Source: JAPOUP01 sp965201085
Lineage (GTDB): Bacteria; Pseudomonadota; Alphaproteobacteria; Rhodobacterales; Rhodobacteraceae
Length of the DNA: 64,000 nucleotides
Direction of reading: 5' to 3'
NCBI GenBank assembly: GCA_965201085.1
Contig: CBDAVS010000016.1
Coordinates: 62,001-126,000, forward strand
In this document: positions 8,494 through 17,857 of the stretch, piece after piece
How positions within the stretch are numbered: position 1 is the stretch's first letter
Layout of the letters: every line of letters begins with the position of its first letter
The notes under the pieces: generated by a model
What the model saw: the letters and a program-made list of their open reading frames with translations, nothing else
What the model was told of the DNA's origin: nothing
Database searches by the model: none
Position numbers and translations under genes: made by a program

Positions 8494-9789
8494 ATGACGA
8501 CAGATCTGCGGTCCTACGCCGACGAAAACGGCGTCAGGTTCTTTCTGTTCAATTTCACCGACCTGTTCGGCGTTCAGCGGGCGAAGCTGGTCCCCGCTTC
8601 CGCCGTGGCCGCAATGCAGGACTCCGGCGCCGGATTTGCCGGCTTCGCGGCCTGGCTCGACATGACACCCGCCCATCCGGACATGTTTGTGATTCCTGAC
8701 CCGGATTCGGTGATCCAGCTGCCCTGGAAACCCGAAGTCGCCTGGGTCGCCGGTGACCCCTGGATGGACGGCGAACCCGTCGCTCAGGCCCCGCGCAATG
8801 TGCTCAAACAGCTGAGGGCCTCCTCGGACCCGCGTCGGATGATGACAGGCGTCGAACCTGAATTCCATCTCATCGACCCCGACGCCTCCGGGATATCGGA
8901 CCCGCGCGACAGGCAGGAAAAACCCTGCTACGACCAGTCGGCGCTGATGCGGCGCTACGACGTCATTTCGGAAATCTGCGGCGCGATGGAAGGGCTTGGC
9001 TGGGAACCCTACCAGAACGACCACGAGGACGCCAACGGGCAGTTCGAAATCAACTGGGCATATTCCGAATGCCTGACCACCGCAGACAGGCTCGCTTTCT
9101 TCAAGTTCATGGTAAAGGAAATCGCGCAGTCCCACGGACTGCGCGCCACCTTCATGCCAAAACCGTTCTCCACAATCACAGGAAACGGCTGCCATGTGCA
9201 TATCTCGTTGATCGAGAACGGCGACAATCTCTTCGCCGACGAAAATGATGAAGCCGGCCTCAGCCGGACCTGCTACCATTTCCTCGGAGGGTTGCTGAAC
9301 CATGCCAACGGTCTGGCCGCAATCACGAATCCAACGGTCAACAGCTACAAACGCCTGAACGCACCGCGTACGCTGTCAGGCGCCACCTGGTCTCCCAATA
9401 CCGCCAGCTACGGCGGCAACAACCGCACCCATATGGTGAGAATCCCCGACGCCGGACGGATCGAGCTTCGGCTGGCGGACAGTGCCGCCAATCCCTATCT
9501 GCTCATGGCGGGAATCCTGGCAGCTGGATCCGACGGCATCCGGAATGCGACCGATCCCGGCAAACGCCTCGATATCGACATGTATTCCGAACCGCACAAA
9601 GCGCGTGGCGTCCGGAAGCTGCCACTCAATCTGCTCGATGCGTTACGTGCGCTGAAGAAGGACAGAGCGCTCCGCAACGCGATGGGCACGAGCTTCCTGG
9701 ATGCTTACCTGAAGCTGAAGATGGACGACTGGAATTCCTACGCCCGCCATCTCACGGAATGGGAAAGAGAGCATACGCTGGACTGTTGA
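8494..9789 (+). CDS. gmaS: Type III glutamine synthetase-like; probable gamma-glutamylmethylamide synthetase
   Basis: This 431-residue GS-fold ligase belongs to the GlnT/type III family, which includes characterised gamma-glutamylmethylamide synthetases that ligate methylamine to glutamate with ATP. GS motifs appear in order: GVEPEFHL near residue 120, YQNDHEDANGQFEINWA with metal-binding glutamates, GNGCHVHIS, NPTVNSYKRL and RIELRLADSAANPYL. The RBS AAAGGGGG is well spaced from the ATG. Its place after amt, in a window that also has mgsABC and soxBDAG/mgdABCD genes, supports GmaS over plain GlnA. A GlnT-type glutamine synthetase role remains possible because the specificity residues cannot be settled by eye. 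Confidence 0.8.
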   Translation: MTTDLRSYADENGVRFFLFNFTDLFGVQRAKLVPASAVAAMQDSGAGFAGFAAWLDMTPAHPDMFVIPDPDSVIQLPWKPEVAWVAGDPWMDGEPVAQAPRNVLKQLRASSDPRRMMTGVEPEFHLIDPDASGISDPRDRQEKPCYDQSALMRRYDVISEICGAMEGLGWEPYQNDHEDANGQFEINWAYSECLTTADRLAFFKFMVKEIAQSHGLRATFMPKPFSTITGNGCHVHISLIENGDNLFADENDEAGLSRTCYHFLGGLLNHANGLAAITNPTVNSYKRLNAPRTLSGATWSPNTASYGGNNRTHMVRIPDAGRIELRLADSAANPYLLMAGILAAGSDGIRNATDPGKRLDIDMYSEPHKARGVRKLPLNLLDALRALKKDRALRNAMGTSFLDAYLKLKMDDWNSYARHLTEWEREHTLDC

Positions 9790-9837
9790 GTCTTCCGGAG
9801 ATCCGTTTCCACCAGCCCCTCTGGATGGGGGGATCCG

Positions 9838-11025
9838 GTGAACGGTGACCTACCCTTTCTGAACCTCACCGCTCCAGGCTTTTCCACCAAGTGCGCCGAG
9901 GTACTCGATGCGCGCGACAGGCACTGGTGCGCTCGCACCCCGTTCGGTCTCGCCGTCCTGCGCCATCGCGAGGCGGGGGCGCTGCTTCGTGACAGAAGAC
10001 TGCGGCAAGGGAGCTACGCCTGGCCGGACAGGATGGGACTGAAAGGCAGCTTCGCGAAATTCTGGAAACGGAGCGTCATCAGCCAGGAGGGGGAGAGACA
10101 CAGGGCACAGCGGCGCATCGCCATGTCCGCGCTTTCGAAAGGCTATGTCGATGGGCTGGTACCCGAATTCGAACGCATCGCGCGTGATCTGTCTGAGGAC
10201 CTCGGAAACGGGCCATGTGAATTCATCCATGAATTCACCGAGCCCTTCGCCGGTCGCGCGATCACCACGCTTCTCGGTCTGCCAGAAGGCGACGCTCACT
10301 GGATCGCGGGTGACGCATCGGCGCTGGGATTCGCCATGGCGGTTGACTGCCAACGCCACGAGTCAAGGTTCAACGCAGCCTGCGACAGGTTGATGGACCT
10401 CGCGCGGTCCCTTCTGTCACGAGCGCGGCGCGGAGAGGACGGAAGCGGTATCGTGGCAAGGATGCTGGCGTCGGAGGAGAACGCCAGCGATGAAGCGCTC
10501 GTCGACCTTGCTGTGATCTCGATATTCGGAGGTGTCGACACCACCCGAGCGCAGCTCGGTTTCGCGCTGGCGCTCTTTGCCAGCCATCCCGATCAATGGC
10601 GATCGCTGCGCAACGATCCAGACCTCATCCCCCAAGCCGTCGAGGAGGTGATTCGCGCATGGCCAACCACGACCTGGAGCACACGGGAGGCACTTGAGGA
10701 TTTCGAGTTTGGCGGAGTCACCATTGCATCGGGCACAACGCTGCATGTGCTTGTCCATGCCACCGCGACCGACCCTCTCGCTTTGCCGGGATGGGAATTC
10801 GATATCAGACAGCCCCGGAAGATCCATTTCGGTTTCGGAGGCGGCGCCCATCACTGTCTTGGAGCCCTTGTCGCCCGCACCGACATGGCGGCGGCGCTTC
10901 GCGTGCTTTCGGCGAGGTTTGAGAGGGTGGAATTCTCCGGGAACCCGATGATGCAGCCTGACAGCGGCAATACGAGCCCAGACACCCTTCCCCTTCGCTT
11001 TACGTTGGCTCGCAGCCACAGGTGA
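9838..11025 (+). CDS. Cytochrome P450
   Basis: This 395-residue soluble class I bacterial P450 starts at a GTG behind a G-rich Shine-Dalgarno. Diagnostic motifs are the I-helix FGGVDTT (about 230-236), the K-helix ExxR (E270-R273) and the heme loop FGFGGGAHHCLGALVAR with the axial Cys at 340. There is no signal peptide and no fused reductase domain, so it needs ferredoxin and reductase partners that are not encoded nearby. It begins 48 bp after gmaS on the same strand, which implies linked expression. I do not know its substrate. N-demethylation of a methylated amine is possible from context but unproved. Confidence 0.9.
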   Translation: MNGDLPFLNLTAPGFSTKCAEVLDARDRHWCARTPFGLAVLRHREAGALLRDRRLRQGSYAWPDRMGLKGSFAKFWKRSVISQEGERHRAQRRIAMSALSKGYVDGLVPEFERIARDLSEDLGNGPCEFIHEFTEPFAGRAITTLLGLPEGDAHWIAGDASALGFAMAVDCQRHESRFNAACDRLMDLARSLLSRARRGEDGSGIVARMLASEENASDEALVDLAVISIFGGVDTTRAQLGFALALFASHPDQWRSLRNDPDLIPQAVEEVIRAWPTTTWSTREALEDFEFGGVTIASGTTLHVLVHATATDPLALPGWEFDIRQPRKIHFGFGGGAHHCLGALVARTDMAAALRVLSARFERVEFSGNPMMQPDSGNTSPDTLPLRFTLARSHR

Positions 11026-11459
11026 ACCCGCTGGAAAAACGCTTCCGTTACGCACCCATGCCGCTTCCTTGGTTCGAAAACCCCATTGCCCGGAAAGTAT
11101 CGAGGCCACCGGATCCAGAGCATCGCCTACTGGGAGCGCTTTCCGCTGGCCATCTCGCCGGCTACCGTAACCGAACATCCGGGGCTTTGTCCTTTCGTAT
11201 GCGCACCAAGGGACCAAGGATGAGGAAAAGCGGGACCGGTGCGCCGGTCCGCTCCAGGACATCCGTGAAGAAGTCCATCCACAACCGCCCGCCCGGGATG
11301 CCATCAGCGCGCTCCATATCGCGCGCACCGTTCTGGAGTCAGACTCGCGGAGCGGTGCGCTGTCCCGGTGGCTGAACCCGTTCGCAGCGAAACCGAAGGC
11401 AGGACCGTCGCCGTTCCCGGAGAGGATCGGCGAGCGTCTACACGTTACCTGAACCCGCC
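11026..11459. other. Interval with no recognisable gene
   Basis: About 430 bp downstream of the P450. Open frames exist on both strands because of the GC content, but none gives a recognised domain. One minus-strand frame reads WMDFFTDVLERTGAPVPLFL before a stop, which hints at a worn-out gene that I cannot name. Confidence 0.35.
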
Positions 11460-12107
11460 ACCTCGATTCCGAGCGGGGTCGCACCAGTACCACTGCAGGA
11501 TCTGCGCGGAGATGTGATAGCCATCGGTGGCGAAACCGCCCTCGCCGCCCGCTGGAACCACCGGCGAAGCACCGACATCGATTCCAGTGTCCCTTCGGAT
11601 TCGTTCGAACGGAACGTGGAATTGATCGACGCCGGCCTTGAGGAGGCCCGGATTGCTGATATCCATCATGGTCATGGATGGCTTAGCGGAGCCCGCTCGG
11701 AAGGTGAATTCAGTATTGTCACCACGAAAAGACCGTTTCCGGTGACCTCTCAAGTGGATACAGTGGAAATTTGGAGCTTACCGCTTGAACCTGTGGCGGG
11801 GATACTGGCCCGGAAACTCCGGCTCCGCATGTATGGTAACGGAGACCTGGTGTCCCGCGTCCTTTGCGACATACACACCGCCTCCGAACGGAATCCAGCA
11901 GCATTGCATCAGGCTCCGCCAGGCCTGTCGATGACACGACGAAGCGAGATTGGCGATGAAGATCAAGGGATTCGGACCAAGGGCCTCCAGATTGGAAAGG
12001 CAGCGCACCGACGTTCATCGCCCCGCATGGCTGAAGGATCTCGGACAGTGGGCCGCCCAACTGACCATGATCGTATCCGACCCGCACAGGCCCTGAACCC
12101 CACTTGA
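11460..12107 (+). pseudogene. AbiEii-like nucleotidyltransferase remnant
   Basis: The plus frame reads IAIGGETALAARWNHRRSTDID, close to the nucleotidyltransferase core GGTALAxxxxHRxSxDID of the AbiEii/DUF1814 family used in type IV toxin-antitoxin pairs. It continues with PLEPVAGILARKLRLRMYGNG and LVSRVLCDIHTA, matching the family's conserved helix that ends in DLYDL. After about 11920 the plausible sequence moves to another frame (AMKIKGFGPRASRLERQRTDVH). No start codon or antitoxin gene is clear. I read it as a decayed or truncated gene; an unusual intact member is less likely. Confidence 0.5.
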
Positions 12108-12173
12108 CTGATCCTCAGCGAATGTTCTCGTTTAGCTCCAGTAACAATCCGAATCGGAGCCAAATCGAGACGC

Positions 12174-14657
12174 TCAGCTATTTTCGTAGATTCCCCTCAC
12201 CCGCTGTTTCTTTGGATCGAAATGGGGGAACGCCGTAACCACCGCTTTCAGCCGTTTCTGCTGACCGTCCAGCTGGCCGATTTCAATCTCGGCGCCCGGC
12301 TCCGCATGGGTCACCGCAACGCGACCCAGAGCGATGACCTTACCAAGCATGGGAGACCTCATCGCGCTTGTGACCTCCCCCACCTGGGCCCTGCCGATCC
12401 GGAGGCAGTCGCCGGATGCCGGCACCACCCCGCCCTCGATTTCAAGACCGACCAAACGGCGCTGGGGATGCGCCCGGCGCTCCGCCAACGCGTCGCAACC
12501 AATGAATCCAGGCTTTTTTGACGCAGACGGCACCGTAAAACCGATACCCGCTTCGAACGGATCGGTCCTGTCATCGAACTCGGAACCCGCAAAGACCAGT
12601 CCCGCCTCGATACGCAGCATATCAAGCGCAGCTAGGCCGAGTGGAGTTATCCCGAAAGGCTCCCCTGCCTCCCGGATCCGGTCAAACACCTCGACCGCGT
12701 CTTTGGGATGGCAGAATATCTCGTAACCCAGTTCCCCCGAATATCCCGTGCGGGAAACCACCGTCGCTGTGCCGTTCACATCCCCGAGTCTGGCGACCGT
12801 CAGTCTGAACCAGGGAAGTTCCTCGATCGTGGACCAGGTAGATGGGGTCCAGAAGACCCGGGAGAGGATTTCACGCGAATGCCGTCCCTGAACGGCAATG
12901 TTGTGAAGCTGGTCCGTGGAGGAGCGGACCCACGCGTTGAGGCCACGGGATGCGGCCTGCTCCCGCAACCAAAGTCCGGACGTGTCGTTGCCTCCCACCC
13001 AGCGAAAGTTCATCTCCCCCAGCCTGTAGACGGTGCCGTCGTCGATCATCCCTCCATGCTCGTAGCACATGGCCGTGTAGACAACCTGGCCAACCGACAG
13101 TTTGCTCACGTCACGGGTCACGCAGAGCTGCAGCAGGGTTTCGGCGTCCGGCCCGGTGACCTCGTATTTCCGCAACGGGCTGAGATCCATCACCACAGCC
13201 CGCTCGCGCGCCGCCCAGTATTCACCGATGACGCCGACATTCGGGAAACTGTTCGGCAGCCAGAAGCCGTTATATTCAATGAAATCGCGGGTGTGACGCG
13301 CGAAACAGTCGTGAAATCCAGTTCTTTTCGTCTGTTCCATATCCGCCCCAGCGGACTTGCGGTAACCGGTCGAACGCACGAATTTCTCCTCCGAGCTATA
13401 GGTGCGGATCTGAATATCCGTGGGATTCCAGCCATTTGCCGGATCGACGTCACATGGACAGGCCGTGCTGATACAGACGAGATCCGAGAGGGCGCGCAGC
13501 AATACATAGTCACCCGGGCGTGACCAAGGCTCGTCAAGCCCGATCGCGTTGGTGTCATCCAGCATGGTATTGAAGAAAAAGTTGATGGCCGGCCATCCGC
13601 CTCGGGGCCGAACCCCATGACTCGCGAGATCGGCGTTGATGTTATCGGAACAGTTGACATGGCCCGGATAGCCCATGTCCTCATAGTAGCGCGCCGTGCA
13701 GGCCAGCCCGAAAGTATCGTGGCGACCGCATGTGTCCTGAACGATTTCCACCAACGGTTCCTGGTCCACCGTCCAGTATTTCGAGAATATGCCCGGCGTG
13801 GGATAGAGCGCGCCCATAAGGCTGCGGGTGGTGGTTGGATCGATTTCGCGTTCCAGACCCTTGTCGAGAGCGCGCAGGCTCAATGCCTGAAAATCGCTGC
13901 ATTCCCGGCCCTTCACATCCAGAATCTGGATATAGTCATCCTTCTTCACCATGTAGGACACCGCATTGCCAGGCTGTATGTTGAAGTCCTGAAGCGGGTC
14001 GGCAAGCGGATCGGACGGAGGCGGAGAACCGCTGTCGGCGCCAGGGCCGGCGCGCCGGATATAGAGGATCAGTTCGGTCGGTGGGTTCTGAAGGTCCGGT
14101 CGCATCGGCCCCCCCGGCGCGGCGCAGATGAGCAGCCCGTCGCATTCGACCGAAAACGATTCCCGATCGCCCGGTTGCGAGCCATCGCCGAATACCTGAA
14201 CCGCATCGCCCCGCTCCATTCTGAAACCGGCTTTCGCGAGTGCGTCCAGAACCCGTCTGCCCGACCGCGAGCCATTCGCCAGCGTCCTGATCGTTTCCGT
14301 CGGACGGCCCGCGCCTTTGGCTCCCAGCATGGCCGCATCCGATCGTCCGTCGGGCAGGAACAGTGTCAACTGGCCAGGCTGAAGTCCTTCCCTGTCCAGC
14401 ACGATGATCTCGTCCCCCCGGAACACCGGCACGGCGCGGCTACCACCGCCGGGAACGGGATGGCGTTCGACGCCTTTCGGTAGGATCGGAAGTCCAGGGG
14501 CCAGAACGCCGCGTCGTTCCCACGGCACCTCGAACACAGGATTGACGGTCGAGGACGGCGCGCTCATCGGGGCGCTCCGCATCCACCGCGGTCCGAAGCG
14601 GATGACCAGCCGCACCGGTTCATCCGGATCTGGCACAGCTTCAGGCTGGATATGCAC
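12174..14657 (-). CDS. tdm: Trimethylamine N-oxide demethylase (DUF1989-GcvT fusion)
   Basis: This protein of up to 827 residues joins an N-terminal DUF1989 domain (about 60-430) to a C-terminal GcvT-like folate-binding domain (about 470-820). That architecture is diagnostic of Tdm, which cleaves TMAO to dimethylamine and formaldehyde. Cysteines at about 320, 336 and 400 have spacing 16 and 64, the same as I recall for the three-Cys zinc site of the Methylocella silvestris enzyme. GcvT motifs include SRTGYSGELGYEIF and LGLAALDMLRIEAG. An internal ATG at 14567 (MSAPSSTVNPVFEVPWE) is an alternative start. It directly follows tmoW on the same strand, so uptake and first cleavage are co-expressed. 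Confidence 0.88.
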   Translation of the reverse strand: MHIQPEAVPDPDEPVRLVIRFGPRWMRSAPMSAPSSTVNPVFEVPWERRGVLAPGLPILPKGVERHPVPGGGSRAVPVFRGDEIIVLDREGLQPGQLTLFLPDGRSDAAMLGAKGAGRPTETIRTLANGSRSGRRVLDALAKAGFRMERGDAVQVFGDGSQPGDRESFSVECDGLLICAAPGGPMRPDLQNPPTELILYIRRAGPGADSGSPPPSDPLADPLQDFNIQPGNAVSYMVKKDDYIQILDVKGRECSDFQALSLRALDKGLEREIDPTTTRSLMGALYPTPGIFSKYWTVDQEPLVEIVQDTCGRHDTFGLACTARYYEDMGYPGHVNCSDNINADLASHGVRPRGGWPAINFFFNTMLDDTNAIGLDEPWSRPGDYVLLRALSDLVCISTACPCDVDPANGWNPTDIQIRTYSSEEKFVRSTGYRKSAGADMEQTKRTGFHDCFARHTRDFIEYNGFWLPNSFPNVGVIGEYWAARERAVVMDLSPLRKYEVTGPDAETLLQLCVTRDVSKLSVGQVVYTAMCYEHGGMIDDGTVYRLGEMNFRWVGGNDTSGLWLREQAASRGLNAWVRSSTDQLHNIAVQGRHSREILSRVFWTPSTWSTIEELPWFRLTVARLGDVNGTATVVSRTGYSGELGYEIFCHPKDAVEVFDRIREAGEPFGITPLGLAALDMLRIEAGLVFAGSEFDDRTDPFEAGIGFTVPSASKKPGFIGCDALAERRAHPQRRLVGLEIEGGVVPASGDCLRIGRAQVGEVTSAMRSPMLGKVIALGRVAVTHAEPGAEIEIGQLDGQQKRLKAVVTAFPHFDPKKQRVRGIYENS

Positions 14658-14667
14658 CGCCCTTGGG

Positions 14668-16656
14668 TCATGCCAGCCCCAGCGCCGCTTTGCGCCTGTT
14701 CGCCCAGTTCAGTATCGCGAGATCGAAAGTGAGCGCCATCAGCGCGACATTCATGCCAAGAACGAAATTCTTTCCCAGATCCGTGCCGGCAAGCGTTCTC
14801 TGCAGTTCCTGACCGAGATCCTGGGTGCCGATGAAAGCCGCGATGATCACCATGAAGAACGCGAACATGATCGCCTGATTGAAGCCCACCGCCATGGTCG
14901 GCAGCGCCAGCGGCAGCTGCACGGTACGCAGTTTCTGCCAGCGCGTGGCGCCCGACATATCCGCCGCCTCCGTGATTTCGGCGGGTACGGTGCGCAGCCC
15001 CTCCACGGTGTAGCGAGTCAACGGCACCGTGGTGAAAATGATGATCGAAAACACCACCGCCACGTCATTGACGCCAAACAGCATGATCGCCGGGATCAGG
15101 TATATGAAACTCGGAAAGGTCTGCGCGGTGTCGCAGGCCAGCAGGATGCGTTTCGACCATCTGTCGCTTCGCGACGCCAGGATCCCGAGCGGAATCCCGA
15201 TGAAAGTCGATAGCACGACAGCCGCGATCACCGCATAGAGCGTGATCACCGAGCGGTCCCACCAGCCGGACAGAGCCACGACCGAGAAAAACATCGTCGC
15301 ATAGATCGCCGGTCTCCTCCCGCCAAGATAACATGCCAAGGCGACGACGCCCAGGATGAATGCCGGCGTAGGAATCCAAAGCAGCGCGTTGCGGAACGGT
15401 ATCAGGATCCAGACATTGAGGAACCAGCGCAGCCATTCGGTGAATCCCTGAACCGCATCCACCGCTAGAAACCCCTTGATCAGTGCATCGATTTCCCTGC
15501 CCATCGAAAAATCCTGGCTTCGCTTGATGTGGTCGGCAACCTGAACGACCTCGGCGACCGCCAGAAACGCCAGGAACGCGCCGACGCTTGTCAGCAGCAC
15601 GATATGCCGCAGCCACCATGGCGTTTCTTTCCCATGGTGTTCGGGCAGTTTCTCCACCCAGGCTTTGGACATCCTGTCGAGCATGATGGCCAGGAGGACA
15701 ATGGTCACCCCGATCTCGAACGACCGTCCGAGCTTGAACGACCCCATCATCGCCAGCAGCTTTGCGCCGAGGCCCGGCATGCCGATGAAAGCCGTCAGGA
15801 CGACCATGGCCAGACAGAGCATGATCACCTGGTTGACGCCGACCAGAATTTCCGTTCGCGCCGACGGGACATAGACGCGCAGCAGCATCTGCCAGCGCGT
15901 GCAACCCGCCATCTTGCCGGCCTCGACGACATCCGTCGGCACTTTCTTCAGACCGACCGTCGTCATCAGGATCATCGGAGGGATTGCATAGACGATGGTG
16001 GCCACGGCGCCTGCCGTGGGACCGACCTTGAAGAAGATCACCGCGGGCAGCAGATAGGTGAAGAACGGAAGTGTCTGGAGAACCGCGAGGACGGGTCTGA
16101 TTGCCCTGTCGAACCAAGCCCATTTCCACGCCGCGATGCCGAGGAACAGACCAATCAGGAACGCGACCGGCGCCGCCACCGAAAGAACCGACATGGTCTG
16201 CATCGCGATGTCCCATTGACCGACCAAGGCAGTCCAGACGAAAGTGCCACCTGCAAGCGCCGCCATGCGCCACCCACCAAGGTGATAGCCGACGACCATG
16301 GCCACGGCGGTGACCGCCGTCCAGGGCACCGGACCAAGATATGGCCAGCGCCGTTTTCCCTCCAGAAGGTTCGCCGTTGTGTTGAGGAAGAATTCCAGCG
16401 GGCCTTCAGCGACCCAGCGTGTGATGACCGCGATTCTCAGCTTTTCGATGACGATCACATTGAAAAAATAGTCAAGCCAATCGGCAAGGGGCGGCACCCA
16501 GGCCTCCGGTAGCCGGATAAGGAAATCCGGCAGGAGAGGCTTCGCGCAGGTAAGAGCCACGGCGACCAGCAGGAGGAGTCCGGCCACTCTCCCGGCGGTC
16601 ACGCCTATGCGGGCATCGCCGTCGCCAGCGGCCTGTGGAGCGGCCATGTCAGCCAT
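14668..16656 (-). CDS. tmoW: TMAO ABC transporter, fused double permease
   Basis: This 662-residue integral membrane protein contains two complete ProW-like permease halves in one chain. Each half carries an EAA-type loop for ATPase contact: DVVEAGKMAGCTRWQ at about 246 and EITEAADMSGATRWQ at about 568. Single glycine betaine permeases are about half this length. A fused permease next to tdm with this binding protein matches the TmoXWV TMAO importer described in Ruegeria. Its start overlaps the end of tmoV by 8 bp and its stop is 11 bp before tdm, indicating translational coupling. A glycine betaine, choline or carnitine substrate is the main alternative. Confidence 0.87.
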   Translation of the reverse strand: MADMAAPQAAGDGDARIGVTAGRVAGLLLLVAVALTCAKPLLPDFLIRLPEAWVPPLADWLDYFFNVIVIEKLRIAVITRWVAEGPLEFFLNTTANLLEGKRRWPYLGPVPWTAVTAVAMVVGYHLGGWRMAALAGGTFVWTALVGQWDIAMQTMSVLSVAAPVAFLIGLFLGIAAWKWAWFDRAIRPVLAVLQTLPFFTYLLPAVIFFKVGPTAGAVATIVYAIPPMILMTTVGLKKVPTDVVEAGKMAGCTRWQMLLRVYVPSARTEILVGVNQVIMLCLAMVVLTAFIGMPGLGAKLLAMMGSFKLGRSFEIGVTIVLLAIMLDRMSKAWVEKLPEHHGKETPWWLRHIVLLTSVGAFLAFLAVAEVVQVADHIKRSQDFSMGREIDALIKGFLAVDAVQGFTEWLRWFLNVWILIPFRNALLWIPTPAFILGVVALACYLGGRRPAIYATMFFSVVALSGWWDRSVITLYAVIAAVVLSTFIGIPLGILASRSDRWSKRILLACDTAQTFPSFIYLIPAIMLFGVNDVAVVFSIIIFTTVPLTRYTVEGLRTVPAEITEAADMSGATRWQKLRTVQLPLALPTMAVGFNQAIMFAFFMVIIAAFIGTQDLGQELQRTLAGTDLGKNFVLGMNVALMALTFDLAILNWANRRKAALGLA

Positions 16657-17677
16657 CCCCCAGAAGAATATCGAGCGCCTGCTTCCGATTCAGCGCACCA
16701 ACCAGATCGCCGCCGGAATCGACCACCGCCAGCTCGTCGCGATCTTCGTTCACCAACCGTCGCGCGAGCTGAAGGATCGTGGCATCGGCCGCCACAGGTT
16801 CTCCGTCGAGCGTCCTTCCGTCCACGGGTGCCGCCAGAACGCCCGCATGCACGACCCTGCTTTTCTCTATGTCTTCGGTGAATTTCTCCACATAGGGTGT
16901 CCTGGGATGCAGAACGACCTGATCCGGCGTGTCACACTGCTCGATGGCGCCGTCTTTCATGATGGCGATGCGGTCCGCGAGACGCAGAGCCTCGTCGAAA
17001 TCATGGGTGATGAAGACGATGGTCTTTCCAAGCAGATCCTGAAGGCGCAGGAATTCGTCCTGCATTTCGCGTCGGATGAGCGGATCCAGAGCGCTGAAAG
17101 GCTCGTCGAGAAACCACACGTCAGGCTCGATGGCGAGGCTCCGGGCGATTCCCACCCGCTGCTGCTGGCCACCGGAAAGTTCGCGCGGGAAATAGTCTTC
17201 CCGTCCGGACAGTCCAACCAGTTCAATCACCTCCAGCGCTCGCTTCCGGCGGTCGAAGCGGTCCTGGCCGCGCATTTCCAGCGGAAACGCCACATTGTCC
17301 AGCACCGTCCGGTGGGGAAGAAGCCCGAAATTCTGGAATACCATTCCCATGCTCGACCGCCGCAGTTCGATGAGTTCGCGCTCTCCCATCGCCCCGATGT
17401 CCCGCCCTTCGACCGTCACGGTTCCAGCGGTAAGCTGATGAAGGCGCGAGAAGCAGCGCACAAGCGTTGACTTTCCCGAACCCGACAGACCCATTATGAC
17501 CAGCATCTCGCCCCGATCGACCGTCACGGTCACGTCCCGCACACCCGCGATATATCCAGCACGGCGGATGTCCTCGAAGCTTTCGCCACCGGTCATCGTA
17601 TCGAAATAGCGTTGCGGGTCGGGACCGAATAGCTTCCAGGCTTTCTGGCAGGAAATGACTGTCTCACGATCCGTCAT
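16649..17677 (-). CDS. tmoV: TMAO ABC transporter, ATP-binding subunit with CBS-like tail
   Basis: This 342-residue ProV-like ATPase energises the importer. The ATG at 17677 (MTDRETVISC) was chosen because a GGGGAA ribosome site precedes it; longer frames from 17692 or 17707 are possible. Walker A is GLSGSGKST, the Q-loop QNFGLLPHRTV, the signature LSGGQQQR, Walker B VWFLDEPFSALDP and the switch THDFDEA. The region after about residue 285 resembles the CBS-type regulatory tail of osmolyte ABC ATPases. The 3' end overlaps tmoW. Confidence 0.9.
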   Translation of the reverse strand: MTDRETVISCQKAWKLFGPDPQRYFDTMTGGESFEDIRRAGYIAGVRDVTVTVDRGEMLVIMGLSGSGKSTLVRCFSRLHQLTAGTVTVEGRDIGAMGERELIELRRSSMGMVFQNFGLLPHRTVLDNVAFPLEMRGQDRFDRRKRALEVIELVGLSGREDYFPRELSGGQQQRVGIARSLAIEPDVWFLDEPFSALDPLIRREMQDEFLRLQDLLGKTIVFITHDFDEALRLADRIAIMKDGAIEQCDTPDQVVLHPRTPYVEKFTEDIEKSRVVHAGVLAAPVDGRTLDGEPVAADATILQLARRLVNEDRDELAVVDSGGDLVGALNRKQALDILLGDG

Positions 17678-17806
17678 CGATCGGTTCCCCATGGAATATC
17701 GGCCCATAGGCCGGGAATCGTTTCACAATGCGTCTGAGGCGGCGTGCCGCACTTTCCGCCCCGATGCCTATCCATGGTTCATGAACCGGATTTCCTTCGG
17801 AGTCAC

Positions 17807-17826
17807 CCCGGTTCCTGAAAACCGGG
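17807..17826 (-). promoter_or_regulatory. Hairpin between tmoX and tmoV
   Basis: A 7-bp perfect inverted repeat (CCCGGTT, 6-nt loop, AACCGGG) lies in the 180-bp gap between the binding-protein gene and the ATPase gene. A perfect 12-bp palindrome GGTTCATGAACC at 17776-17787 lies nearby. There is no T-run, so a transcript-stabilising or attenuating hairpin that raises tmoX over tmoVW is the likely role. Confidence 0.45.
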
Positions 17827-17857
17827 ATGATACCGTTCTTTGTTGGATTCCCGGTGG

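Noticed and set aside
8341..9303. Minus-strand open frame of 320 codons
   Set aside because: Antisense of gmaS; the GS motifs on the plus strand are unambiguous.
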